Source: an uncultured Prevotella sp.
GTDB lineage: Bacteria > Bacteroidota > Bacteroidia > Bacteroidales > Bacteroidaceae
DNA: 14,377 nucleotides
Assembly: GCA_937874345.1 (NCBI GenBank)
Contig: CALNBT010000075.1
Coordinates: forward strand, 1 to 14,377
Direction of reading: 5' to 3'
The notes under the pieces are model-generated. The model did no database searches, was not told where the DNA came from, and saw only the letters and a program-made list of their open reading frames with translations. Shown in pieces: positions 1-7,367 of the stretch (position 1 is the stretch's first letter; each line of letters opens with the position of its first letter). The position numbers were made by a program, and so were the translations under genes.

Positions 1-71
1 ATAACTTCTCCTTGCCCCCCCTTAAAGCCCAATATTTTTTGCTCATCAACTGATTTGAAATCGATTATCAT
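1..71 (-). CDS. 5' end of a probable cupin-domain protein (partial)
   Basis: An open frame starts with ATG at 71 and runs off the left edge of the window. It gives 23 residues, MIIDFKSVDEQKILGFKGGQ followed by GEV. The opening MIIDF and the following FKGG(Q/E)GE stretch resemble the N-terminus of small single-domain cupins common in Bacteroidales, where the metal-binding histidine motifs come later. Those motifs are outside the window, so the family call rests on memory of N-terminal similarity only. A TAnnTTTG promoter element lies about 40 bp upstream, at 111-118. That supports a real start and shows the gene is transcribed separately from the lipoprotein gene to its right, which ends in its own terminator. 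No Shine-Dalgarno sequence is seen; the leader is A/T-rich, as is usual in this phylum. I am fairly sure it is a gene and less sure of the product. Confidence 0.5.
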   Translation of the reverse strand, partial: MIIDFKSVDEQKILGFKGGQGEV

Positions 72-110
72 AATCAATAAATTTATATTATTTGATTTAT
101 TTCCTTGATG

Positions 111-118
111 CAAACTTA
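111..118 (-). promoter_or_regulatory. Bacteroidetes -7 element before the left-edge gene
   Basis: On the minus strand this octamer reads TAAGTTTG, matching the Bacteroidetes consensus TAnnTTTG. It lies about 40 bp upstream of the start at 71, which predicts transcription beginning near 104 and a leader of about 33 nt. I see no good TTTG at the -33 position. Confidence 0.45.
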
Positions 119-227
119 CATAATTTTATAGACTTTTTATCATGATGAGCCATGAAAGTCACTTGAATGAACAAAATAACGGAAGCAATAACATGGCTAT
201 AAGTCAAAGATATATTATTCCATCAAT

Positions 228-263
228 AAAAAAAGGTACACTCCCAACAGAAAGTGTACCTTT
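228..263 (-). terminator. Rho-independent terminator after the BACON/OB lipoprotein gene
   Basis: A perfect 11-bp stem pairs 232-242 (AAAGGTACACT) with 253-263 (AGTGTACCTTT) around a 10-nt loop. On the minus strand it is followed by a run of seven T (complement of A228-A234, partly inside the stem). It lies 23 bp past the lipoprotein stop codon and closes the two-gene receptor/lipoprotein unit. Confidence 0.9.
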
Positions 264-285
264 AATAGTATATAAGTCAATGAAC

Positions 286-1803
286 TTATTGAGCGCTTAC
301 ATGGCTGAAATAAGTACCATTCTTTAGTTCTATCGTTCCGTTATAAGTAGTCTTCGTTCCTAATAAAGTAAGAGTATCACCTACCTTTAGACCTGTATTC
401 GTAACGAAGTTCTTTTGGTCGGCACCTGTTGCACCGTAACCATATAATCCATAGACCAAAATACTTTGATCCCCAGACTGGAGATATAAATTCCCGTAAG
501 TCGCATTTGTTATTTGACTAATCGTACCCGTTAACATGTAATATACATTATTATCGTCCGGCCTTGTAAGTACATCTGCGATCGTTGTCGGTATTACAGG
601 CGTAACCTTTTCTAATGTTGGCGTTAACATTTCAATGGTAGTTTTATAGGCTCCTCTAGTACCAACAACTGTTACGATATCACCAACCTTCAGACCTTTT
701 GTTTTGAAATCGGGCAATTTATATATATATGTCTCACCCGAGAAATCTTTCAGATTGAAATTACCTGAAACATCACTGGCAACACTTGATATGACACCTG
801 TTAAACGATATTGGGTTGTACTAATCGGCGCAGCATTGAAATTGGCGACAGTACTTGTTACAATAGCACCCAACTGCTTTACTGCTGTTTGAGAAGTATA
901 TTGTTTTTTACCATCCGTTGTTGTGAAAGTAAGGGTTGTATTTCTGTCACCACCGTTATTATTAAGGGCTTTAAAAATAACAACACTCTGTGTTCCAACC
1001 GTTTGAATAGAGGAAATCGACAACCATGATTTTGCATCGTCAGGGATATTAACAGATACGCCCTGTCCTTTACAAGTAACATAAGTTGTAAAATTGCCGC
1101 CTTCAACAGGAAGTGTTGCATTCTTAACAGAGTCAACTTTGATCAATGACTTATTAATATTGATAACCGTAACATCTACCAATTCTACAGTTGTACCATA
1201 AGTTTTCTTCGGGCCTTGTACTGTTACTTCATCACCAACCTCTATTCCTAAGCTTTTGAAATTTTGTTTGTCACCTTTGGCATCCAACGTTCCATAGATA
1301 TAGATTGATCCCGTTTTATCTGCCAAGTACCAGTTACCATAAACATCACTTGAAATTGAAGTACAAACACCTGTCACACTATAGGTTTTGCTATCCGGCC
1401 CAGCAATAACTTCTGCACAAGTTGCAGGAGACACTGTAGCCAATCCCTGAATAATGTTGACGTGTTGTACCTTGTCACCGGAATGAATCAAAAGTTCTGC
1501 ATTACGGCCATCGAGGGTCTTAGGTGCTTGGAATGTTACTTCTGTTTCACCTGCAGATCCGGTCGCAGTAGATACAGTTAGCCATTTCAATGAATCCTTT
1601 TTGGAAACGACCTTTTCAATCGTCCAATCTGATTTTGAATTGATGGTTATCGAATTTGAGCCTCCATCCATTGGAATGGACACATAAGAGGAAGAAACTT
1701 GCAGACCATCAAGCAACGTAATGGAATTGTCCTGTGAGCAGCTTGAAAATAGCCCAAGAACACCCAACAATATCGGAATAAAATATCTGATTTTCATTTT
1801 CAT
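286..1803 (-). CDS. Lipoprotein with BACON and OB-fold domains
   Basis: This 505-residue protein has a type II signal peptide ending in the lipobox LFSSC, so Cys22 is the lipidated residue. The next residues, SQDN, are weakly like the acidic export signal of surface lipoproteins in this phylum. I read five domains. A BACON Ig-like domain lies at about 33-120 (note the KSDWTIE stretch and the closing hydrophobic strand with IIQG). An OB-fold domain follows at about 125-220. A second BACON-like domain lies at about 222-312, followed by two more OB-fold domains at about 314-400 and 402-505. The OB units share YxLTG...YGN.YL...IYG...LKVGD.VT..G and look like diverged internal repeats. The gene starts 15 bp after the receptor gene and shares its transcript, so it is probably the outer-membrane partner of that receptor in the place SusD usually holds. 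OB folds of this type also occur in secreted nucleases, but no catalytic domain is present here, so a binding role is likely. The ligand is unknown. Confidence 0.85.
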   Translation of the reverse strand: MKMKIRYFIPILLGVLGLFSSCSQDNSITLLDGLQVSSSYVSIPMDGGSNSITINSKSDWTIEKVVSKKDSLKWLTVSTATGSAGETEVTFQAPKTLDGRNAELLIHSGDKVQHVNIIQGLATVSPATCAEVIAGPDSKTYSVTGVCTSISSDVYGNWYLADKTGSIYIYGTLDAKGDKQNFKSLGIEVGDEVTVQGPKKTYGTTVELVDVTVININKSLIKVDSVKNATLPVEGGNFTTYVTCKGQGVSVNIPDDAKSWLSISSIQTVGTQSVVIFKALNNNGGDRNTTLTFTTTDGKKQYTSQTAVKQLGAIVTSTVANFNAAPISTTQYRLTGVISSVASDVSGNFNLKDFSGETYIYKLPDFKTKGLKVGDIVTVVGTRGAYKTTIEMLTPTLEKVTPVIPTTIADVLTRPDDNNVYYMLTGTISQITNATYGNLYLQSGDQSILVYGLYGYGATGADQKNFVTNTGLKVGDTLTLLGTKTTYNGTIELKNGTYFSHVSAQ

Positions 1804-1818
1804 CTTGAATTATTATAA

Positions 1819-4800
1819 TTAGTTGAATGTGTAACGAATACCAATTTGTGCATACCAGCATTGGCCCAAATCGTGGAAAGGAACAAATGTGGTTGTACTG
1901 CCACTGATTGATGAAGGAGTAGAGAATGTGGCATAGCCATCTTTATCAACCCCTGCATACTTTAAAATTCTGGGATCCGAACCGATAACCGGATTCAAGT
2001 ATTTTGAAACGCCCCAACTAGAATTAAACAAATTCATCAAGTTCTTTATGTCAAAACTCAATTGAAGATTATGCTTTGCCTTGGCTACATTTATTTTAAA
2101 ATCGTGTTTGTAGCTTAAATCAACTCTTTGAACCCAAGGGCTGTACAAGCTGTATGCTTCAGCATATTGACCTTGATGGTTTTTCAGATAAGAGTTTGCA
2201 TGAACATAATCCATGAAGCGAGTTTTATCATCCTCAGAAACGAATCTGAACTGATTATCAGCAACCTGTTTATCTGTAGGAATGTAAAGTGCATCGTAAT
2301 TATAACCATCACCGTTCATATCGTTAACGGTCATAAACGAATAATTATAACCACCGCGCCATGCTTCGTAAATCAAGCTGAAATGGTTGCCGCTCTTGTC
2401 GTGTGCCGTTGCAGAAGCAACTAAACGATCGGGAGTAACATACTGAGAATTGTGCAATTTGATATTGTTTGGTCCTTCAACAGTAGAAATATAAGTAAAT
2501 GCCGATTCGGCATTTGAGCCGGGCATACCGGTAACTTCCTTAGATATGGTATGTGTATATGCTGCCATCAAGCTTAAATATTCAGTTGGCTGAGCATTGA
2601 CGGTCAAGTTGGCAGTAAAACCATATCCACGACTTGTATTTTCAAGAACAAAAGCTGGTTTTGCAGTACGGAATGAAGATGGATACAGCGGTCTGTTATC
2701 TACACCGTTGAAACGAGCAAAACCACCTACGCTAGGAATGCTCCAGTCTGAAATAGACACGCCATTGATTGTCTTGTTATAGATACCCTCGGCAGACACT
2801 GTCAATGGGAATGATACCGGAATAACATAGTCTACAGCCAAAGAAGTCTTCCATACTTGTGGCATCTTGAAATTTGGGTCTACGGCTGAAATAGATGAAG
2901 GAACTGTTCCCTGTTCTGGAGTAATCGTGTTAGGATAACCTAAAGAGATAAGCTTGTCAAGAAGAGCCTGAGTGGTAGCTTTACCATTGGCATCTGTTAC
3001 CAGTCCACCGGCAAATTTGTCCATGGTGAAGGGAATCGCTGCAGCTGCAGCATTCTTTGCATTGATTTGTGCCTGATATTGTACCATACCGCCGTTGGTT
3101 GGCATATTGGTAAAGAATACCAAAGGCAGACGTCCGGAGAAGAAGCCCGTACCTCCGCGTAGTTTCAAACTCTTGTTTCCAAGCACATCCCAAGTGAAAC
3201 CTACACGAGGTGATGCAACGAAAGTAGAAGATGGCCACTTGCCTGTATCGATGTGACGCCCATTGTAGTCAAGATTATAAATAGCTTGGTTAGTCATCAA
3301 ATCACTGTTGTTGAACAAGAAACCGTCAAAACGAATACCGTAGGTAAGTTTAAAATTCTGATTGATAGCCCAATCATCCTGTGCGTAAATACTTGGTTTA
3401 TCGAATCGAACACGAGCTGCCGGGGTCTTCTCACCATTGTATCCATAGGTAAGATCCACAACTTCTGGAGCCGCGCCCGTTAAGAAATCGTTAAGGCTGT
3501 CATAACGATAATAACCTGTACCGTTTCTCATGTATTGGTTGTCAGCCATCTGGTGTTCGAAAGAAAGACCAGCCATAATCTTATGGTTCCCTAGATAATA
3601 GGTTATGTCATCCTTCATATTCCAAATGGTATTGTGAACGGCATTGTTCCATGTAAACAATTCGTAACCTAATGACAAGTATGCCTGATTGTCTTTCAGA
3701 ATGTCAATGAAAGGAAATTCATCAGAGTTTGAAGCCCGGAGGTCATCAAGTTTAGAATATGTTGCCAAGAATTGGTTTGAAAGATTGTCGCTCAAACGGC
3801 TATTCAAATCAAGGGTAAACGAATGAACCAAATTGTCCATGGCATACATTGAATTGGCATAAGACATTGAATACTGTGACATTCTATTTCCAGACATACG
3901 AGTTCCACCATCCATGGATGAAGCATTGACAGCATTCCAGTTACGGTTCTTGGTATAGTTGTAACGAAGAGATAAGTGATTTTGATTGTTAATGTTCCAG
4001 TCTAAACGAGCCAATAACTTATAATTGTTTTCATCTGCAGGGAAGTTAGTATACGAACCTGTATTATAACCATATTTCGTTTTTACAAAGTCAGACACAG
4101 TCTGAAGATCTTGAGCCGTAGTGCGTGAAATATAATTATTAGCATCAGCAACGCCATCATCAGAAGCTCTCCAACGATTGACAATCGTAGGAGTCTTTAC
4201 GATTTCACCATTGGTAAAGAAGAACAATTTATTTTTAATGATCGGGCCACCTAAAGAGAAACCGTAGGTTGTGTTTTGGTCTTTGTCGCGAGCACCTGCT
4301 ATCTGCTGACGTTCAATAGCGTCACCGCGCAAATTCTCATTTTGATGATAAATATATGCACTTCCCTTGAAAGTATTTGTACCCGACTTTGTGATAGCGT
4401 TTACACCACCACCGATGAAGTTTGTCTGACGAACATCAAATGGAGAAATTGCAACTTGAAGTTCTTCAATAGCATCGAGAGAGATTGGATTACCACCACC
4501 GGGTAATCCTGAGCTCAAACCAAAGTTGTTGTTAAAGTTGGCACCATCTACCGTAAAGTTTGCCGTACGCCCATCTGTTCCTGCAAAACTCATACCACTT
4601 CCACCATAAGGAGAAAGGCGAGTTATGTCAGTAATGCTGCGAGATACAGTTGGCATATTTACAATTTGACTATTGTTGATGTTCGTCGAAGCCCCTGTTT
4701 TCTCTGCTGCAAATTTAGATGCAGTAGCACTTACAACCACTTCGCCCAACATCGCAGCATCTTCAGAAAGCGTAACATTTAAGTTATACACCTCTGCCAA

Positions 4801-5094
4801 TTGAAGCGTGATGTCTTTGTAGATCTTTGTCTGGTATCCAACATAACTAACCGTTACGGTATAAGGCCCACCAGTACGCATACCTTGAATGTTAAATCGG
4901 CCATCAACATTGGTCACTGCTGAATAACTTGTTCCAGAAGGTACGTGCACAGCTTGTACAGTAGCACCAATCAATTGCTCGTTGGTACCCTGAAGCATAA
5001 CCTTACCACTCATAGAAGAAGTTGTAACTTGCGCCATGATAGTTGTGCAAAAGAGCACCATCATAGACATCAGAAAAAGGATTCTTTTCTGCAT
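1819..5094 (-). CDS. Oar-like TonB-dependent outer-membrane receptor
   Basis: This 1091-residue outer-membrane protein begins with a cleavable signal peptide (residues 1-21, ending TTIMA before QVTT). Residues about 25-110 form a carboxypeptidase-regulatory-like Ig domain (SGKVMLQGTNEQLIGATV... NVDGRFNI... VSYVGYQTK). A plug domain follows at about 115-235, with GEVVVSAT, a DGRTANFTVDGANFNN stretch and a GGVNAITKSGTN motif. The remainder is a long beta-barrel ending in the aromatic terminal strand IGIRYTFN. Length and layout match the Oar-like branch of TonB-dependent receptors rather than classical SusC: the SusC signature is not evident and no SusD gene follows. The start at 5094 places the signal peptide directly at the N-terminus. 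It is the first gene of a two-gene unit with the BACON/OB lipoprotein. The substrate cannot be read from the sequence. The class is secure; transport direction and cargo are open. Confidence 0.92.
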   Translation of the reverse strand: MQKRILFLMSMMVLFCTTIMAQVTTSSMSGKVMLQGTNEQLIGATVQAVHVPSGTSYSAVTNVDGRFNIQGMRTGGPYTVTVSYVGYQTKIYKDITLQLAEVYNLNVTLSEDAAMLGEVVVSATASKFAAEKTGASTNINNSQIVNMPTVSRSITDITRLSPYGGSGMSFAGTDGRTANFTVDGANFNNNFGLSSGLPGGGNPISLDAIEELQVAISPFDVRQTNFIGGGVNAITKSGTNTFKGSAYIYHQNENLRGDAIERQQIAGARDKDQNTTYGFSLGGPIIKNKLFFFTNGEIVKTPTIVNRWRASDDGVADANNYISRTTAQDLQTVSDFVKTKYGYNTGSYTNFPADENNYKLLARLDWNINNQNHLSLRYNYTKNRNWNAVNASSMDGGTRMSGNRMSQYSMSYANSMYAMDNLVHSFTLDLNSRLSDNLSNQFLATYSKLDDLRASNSDEFPFIDILKDNQAYLSLGYELFTWNNAVHNTIWNMKDDITYYLGNHKIMAGLSFEHQMADNQYMRNGTGYYRYDSLNDFLTGAAPEVVDLTYGYNGEKTPAARVRFDKPSIYAQDDWAINQNFKLTYGIRFDGFLFNNSDLMTNQAIYNLDYNGRHIDTGKWPSSTFVASPRVGFTWDVLGNKSLKLRGGTGFFSGRLPLVFFTNMPTNGGMVQYQAQINAKNAAAAAIPFTMDKFAGGLVTDANGKATTQALLDKLISLGYPNTITPEQGTVPSSISAVDPNFKMPQVWKTSLAVDYVIPVSFPLTVSAEGIYNKTINGVSISDWSIPSVGGFARFNGVDNRPLYPSSFRTAKPAFVLENTSRGYGFTANLTVNAQPTEYLSLMAAYTHTISKEVTGMPGSNAESAFTYISTVEGPNNIKLHNSQYVTPDRLVASATAHDKSGNHFSLIYEAWRGGYNYSFMTVNDMNGDGYNYDALYIPTDKQVADNQFRFVSEDDKTRFMDYVHANSYLKNHQGQYAEAYSLYSPWVQRVDLSYKHDFKINVAKAKHNLQLSFDIKNLMNLFNSSWGVSKYLNPVIGSDPRILKYAGVDKDGYATFSTPSSISGSTTTFVPFHDLGQCWYAQIGIRYTFN

Positions 5095-5153
5095 TGGTCT
5101 GTTTAATTTTAATTAATAAAGTGAGCTAAGCGCTCGAAACATCTATTTCTATG

Positions 5154-5161
5154 CAAATTTA
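5154..5161 (-). promoter_or_regulatory. -7 promoter element of the receptor/lipoprotein unit
   Basis: The minus strand reads TAAATTTG, matching TAnnTTTG. It lies 60 bp upstream of the receptor start and predicts a leader of about 54 nt. No clear TTTG is present at the -33 position, which may mean a weak or activator-dependent promoter. Confidence 0.5.
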
Positions 5162-5362
5162 AGTAAAATTTTTGATGTATTAGTTGCAGAACAGTTAAAA
5201 TTATTATAGATATTTATGTTATTTCATATACTTGTTACAACTATGACAATATGATGGCAATTGGCTAACGATTTCATGAATATTGTTGTCCAAAATGGGT
5301 GATATTGCTTATCAATTCCTATGGTATTGCAGAACATGCTTTTTGTGTTCTTTCTTTAAACA

Positions 5363-5378
5363 ACCAATCGTGATTGGT
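5363..5378. repeat. Short inverted repeat, possible operator
   Basis: Two perfect 7-bp arms, ACCAATC and GATTGGT, are separated by 2 bp. The site lies about 200 bp upstream of the receptor promoter and 70 bp beyond the terminator hairpin of the upstream operon. There is no T-tract, so it is not a terminator. It could be a protein-binding site or chance. Confidence 0.3.
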
Positions 5379-5439
5379 AATTGCTCAAAGGCGTTGCTTC
5401 AACATAAGCTTCACAACTATTTTCGTTCGCTAATATTGC

Positions 5440-5485
5440 AAAAAAAACATTGAATGGTTTCAATTGTGTTGAAATCATTCAATGT
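5440..5485 (-). terminator. Terminator of the six-gene operon
   Basis: A 17-bp stem pairs 5447-5463 with 5469-5485 around a 5-nt loop, with one mismatch on the minus-strand RNA. An uninterrupted run of eight T follows on the minus strand (complement of A5440-A5447). It lies about 40 bp past the permease stop codon. Confidence 0.88.
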
Positions 5486-5525
5486 ACGAAGGTTGTGGAA
5501 TAAAACTTTAGTAATTTATGACTTG

Positions 5526-6725
5526 TCAAGCAGACTTACGCCAAATGCTCAACATCTTCCGATGAATGATAAAAATATTGACAAAAGTAATCAACAAAAG
5601 CAATACCAATCCAACCAAAAATGCGGGCATCATGGTGGTTTCTTCTATCGATGGAAACAATCCATAGACGATATCCATATAATATCTACGAACGCCATAT
5701 AACGCTGTGAATGCAATGATTAAGCTAAGGCTGTTCAATCCAAGAGTCAGCCACTGATAAGGTCGGGCTACCTGGGATGGACTATACCCTATCACCATGA
5801 GGTTCTCTAGTTTATAAGCATTCTTTTGAACCAACAAATAAATACTCAACATCAAGACATAGAAACTTAATATAGAAATGATGCCTCCCACGCTGACCAC
5901 CATGGTCACTAACAGACTCAAGAAATGGGTAGTTTTTTCAGCAGAGAGGTTACCATCCTCTTGTTCGTAACCATGCCGATCCAAATACTGAGTAACCTTC
6001 TCATCAGTCGGATTCTTGACATCTAGAATCAGTCGATTGGGAGCATTTCCAGCTTCTGGAGCAAAATATTTGTTACTCCATTCCATAAATGATTGAGGAA
6101 CCAAGATAGAACTGAATCTATTTGAAAAACCGATAACCTTTCCCTTGAGATTTCTTTGACGACCATTTCCATGAATAGAAAGTGTAACATCTATCATACC
6201 GATAATGCCTTCGGAAATCTTGGGTAATGAATGATTTCGTGCAAACCCGAAATTATACATCGTTATATAAGACCTGGGCAAGATAATGGGTACAACATTT
6301 TCTGATTCATTAAATTTCCATTGACTTAATGGAATCTTTACAAACGAATCGGGTATGCTCTCAAAGAAGATCTCTGAATTCAAGACTTGCATTCCATTGA
6401 AGGCCATTGCCACGTTTGATTTGTAATTGGCAGATGTAAACAGTCCTAGTCGGTTCACAAACGGCTGTTGCTGAAAGTCCTCAATATCTGCATGACTAAA
6501 AGTATTGTCTCCCCCACTGATGGTAGTCGTCGTGCCAACCTTCTTGCTGATGACAAGATAATCGGCCTTCATAAAGCTATCTTCACTTGTGAAGACCGGA
6601 ATAATATCATGATAAAATTGATAACCCAGCAAGACAATGAACAATCCAAAAAGATTGGCAAAGAAGAAACCTACAAACTGAGGTATACTGATGTGTTGAC
6701 GAAGTAGTTTCCAGACAAGTTTCAT
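5526..6725 (-). CDS. FtsX/MacB-type ABC transporter permease
   Basis: This 399-residue inner-membrane protein has four predicted membrane segments, at about 17-37, 258-290, 325-344 and 367-387. A large extracytoplasmic domain of about 215 residues separates the first and second. That arrangement, and the cytoplasmic stretch NLMVIGYSPSQVARPY (298-313) resembling the coupling region of FtsX-domain proteins, place it in the FtsX/MacB/LolCE superfamily. These act with a cytoplasmic ATPase as mechanotransmitters or lipoprotein/peptide exporters rather than ordinary pumps. Its ATG overlaps the TGA of the preceding ATPase gene by 4 bp (ATGA), so the two are translationally coupled and almost certainly form one transporter. 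It is the last gene of the operon; the terminator follows. The cargo is unknown, but the lipoprotein encoded just upstream is a candidate partner. Confidence 0.82.
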   Translation of the reverse strand: MKLVWKLLRQHISIPQFVGFFFANLFGLFIVLLGYQFYHDIIPVFTSEDSFMKADYLVISKKVGTTTTISGGDNTFSHADIEDFQQQPFVNRLGLFTSANYKSNVAMAFNGMQVLNSEIFFESIPDSFVKIPLSQWKFNESENVVPIILPRSYITMYNFGFARNHSLPKISEGIIGMIDVTLSIHGNGRQRNLKGKVIGFSNRFSSILVPQSFMEWSNKYFAPEAGNAPNRLILDVKNPTDEKVTQYLDRHGYEQEDGNLSAEKTTHFLSLLVTMVVSVGGIISILSFYVLMLSIYLLVQKNAYKLENLMVIGYSPSQVARPYQWLTLGLNSLSLIIAFTALYGVRRYYMDIVYGLFPSIEETTMMPAFLVGLVLLLLITFVNIFIIHRKMLSIWRKSA

Positions 6726-7366
6726 AGCTTTACTATTTTCTCATAATTTAAACGAGCATGCTTGCCAATACTCGTCACAATAACACCTGCACCCTGTCTT
6801 TGGGCTTCTTTCATCATTAATTCTTGCATCTTTTGTGCGTTGTCATCATCCAAATGACTGATTGGTTCATCAGCCAGTAAAAAATCAAATGGCTGAACCA
6901 GAGAACGTATTAAAGCAACTCGTTGTTGTTGTCCAAACGACATGTGTCCGATCTTTGCATTCAGCTTGTCTTCGATTCCCAATTGTTCAAACCAGGAAAT
7001 GATTTGTTTCTTGGTCTGGAAGTGGGTAATATTATTTTTAATTTCTATGTTCTCTAATGCCGTCAGTTCAGGGAACAGTCGCAATTCTTGAAAAAGGTGA
7101 CTGACTGCATGCTGGCGGATATCCGTCCAACGAGCGATTCCAAAGCTGGAAATATTTTCTTGATCAAATAAAATCTGACCCTGATAATCGCTTCGATAAC
7201 CTATCAGATAGCTGCAAAACGTACTTTTGCCTTTTCCAGATGTGGCTTCAACGAGATAGAGATGACCTTTTTGAAAGGTCTGACTTTGATTCCAAAGTTC
7301 CGATTGAAGGTTATCTACCTCTTCGAACACATTGGGAATAACATTTTGAAATGAAATTGTATCCAC
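6722..7366 (-). CDS. ABC transporter ATP-binding protein with unusual motifs
   Basis: This 214-residue cytoplasmic ATPase pairs with the FtsX-type permease encoded next. Walker A is ATSGKGKST (41-49), where the family usually has GxSGSGKST. The Q-loop glutamine is about residue 93 (HLFQELRLF). The signature is MSFGQQQR (142-149) in place of LSGGQQQR. Walker B is FDFLLADEP (160-168) with the catalytic glutamate at 167, and the D-loop is SHLD. The H-loop, normally VTHD, reads VTSIGKH, so the switch histidine is replaced by serine unless His193 stands in for it. The start is GTG at 7366, one base after the stop of the upstream lipoprotein gene. No in-frame ATG precedes Walker A, and the N-terminal strands are needed, so GTG is the best start. 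Family membership is secure; normal ATP turnover is not, given the altered residues. Confidence 0.85.
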   Translation of the reverse strand: MDTISFQNVIPNVFEEVDNLQSELWNQSQTFQKGHLYLVEATSGKGKSTFCSYLIGYRSDYQGQILFDQENISSFGIARWTDIRQHAVSHLFQELRLFPELTALENIEIKNNITHFQTKKQIISWFEQLGIEDKLNAKIGHMSFGQQQRVALIRSLVQPFDFLLADEPISHLDDDNAQKMQELMMKEAQRQGAGVIVTSIGKHARLNYEKIVKL

Positions 7367-7367
7367 T

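Larger units (their letters stand above)
5095..5446. other. Intergenic region upstream of the receptor gene
   Basis: This A/T-rich stretch between the receptor start and the terminator of the upstream operon holds the receptor promoter element (5154-5161). It also has a short palindrome, ACCAATC-GT-GATTGGT, at 5363-5378. In the leader, a GAGC/GCTC hairpin lies at about 5123-5135. A 37-codon minus-strand frame (5224-5337) exists but has nothing to support it. Otherwise I see no gene. Confidence 0.6.

Noticed and set aside
142..327. Plus-strand 61-codon open frame
   Set aside because: It spans the terminator hairpin and the 3' end of the lipoprotein gene, with no family resemblance; a shadow frame.
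5121..5136. GAGC/GCTC hairpin in the receptor leader as a riboswitch
   Set aside because: The stem is only 4 bp and no known riboswitch core is present; too little to call.
5224..5337. Minus-strand 37-codon open frame in the receptor upstream region
   Set aside because: It has no ribosome binding site, no promoter element near its start and no recognisable composition; chance opening is likely.
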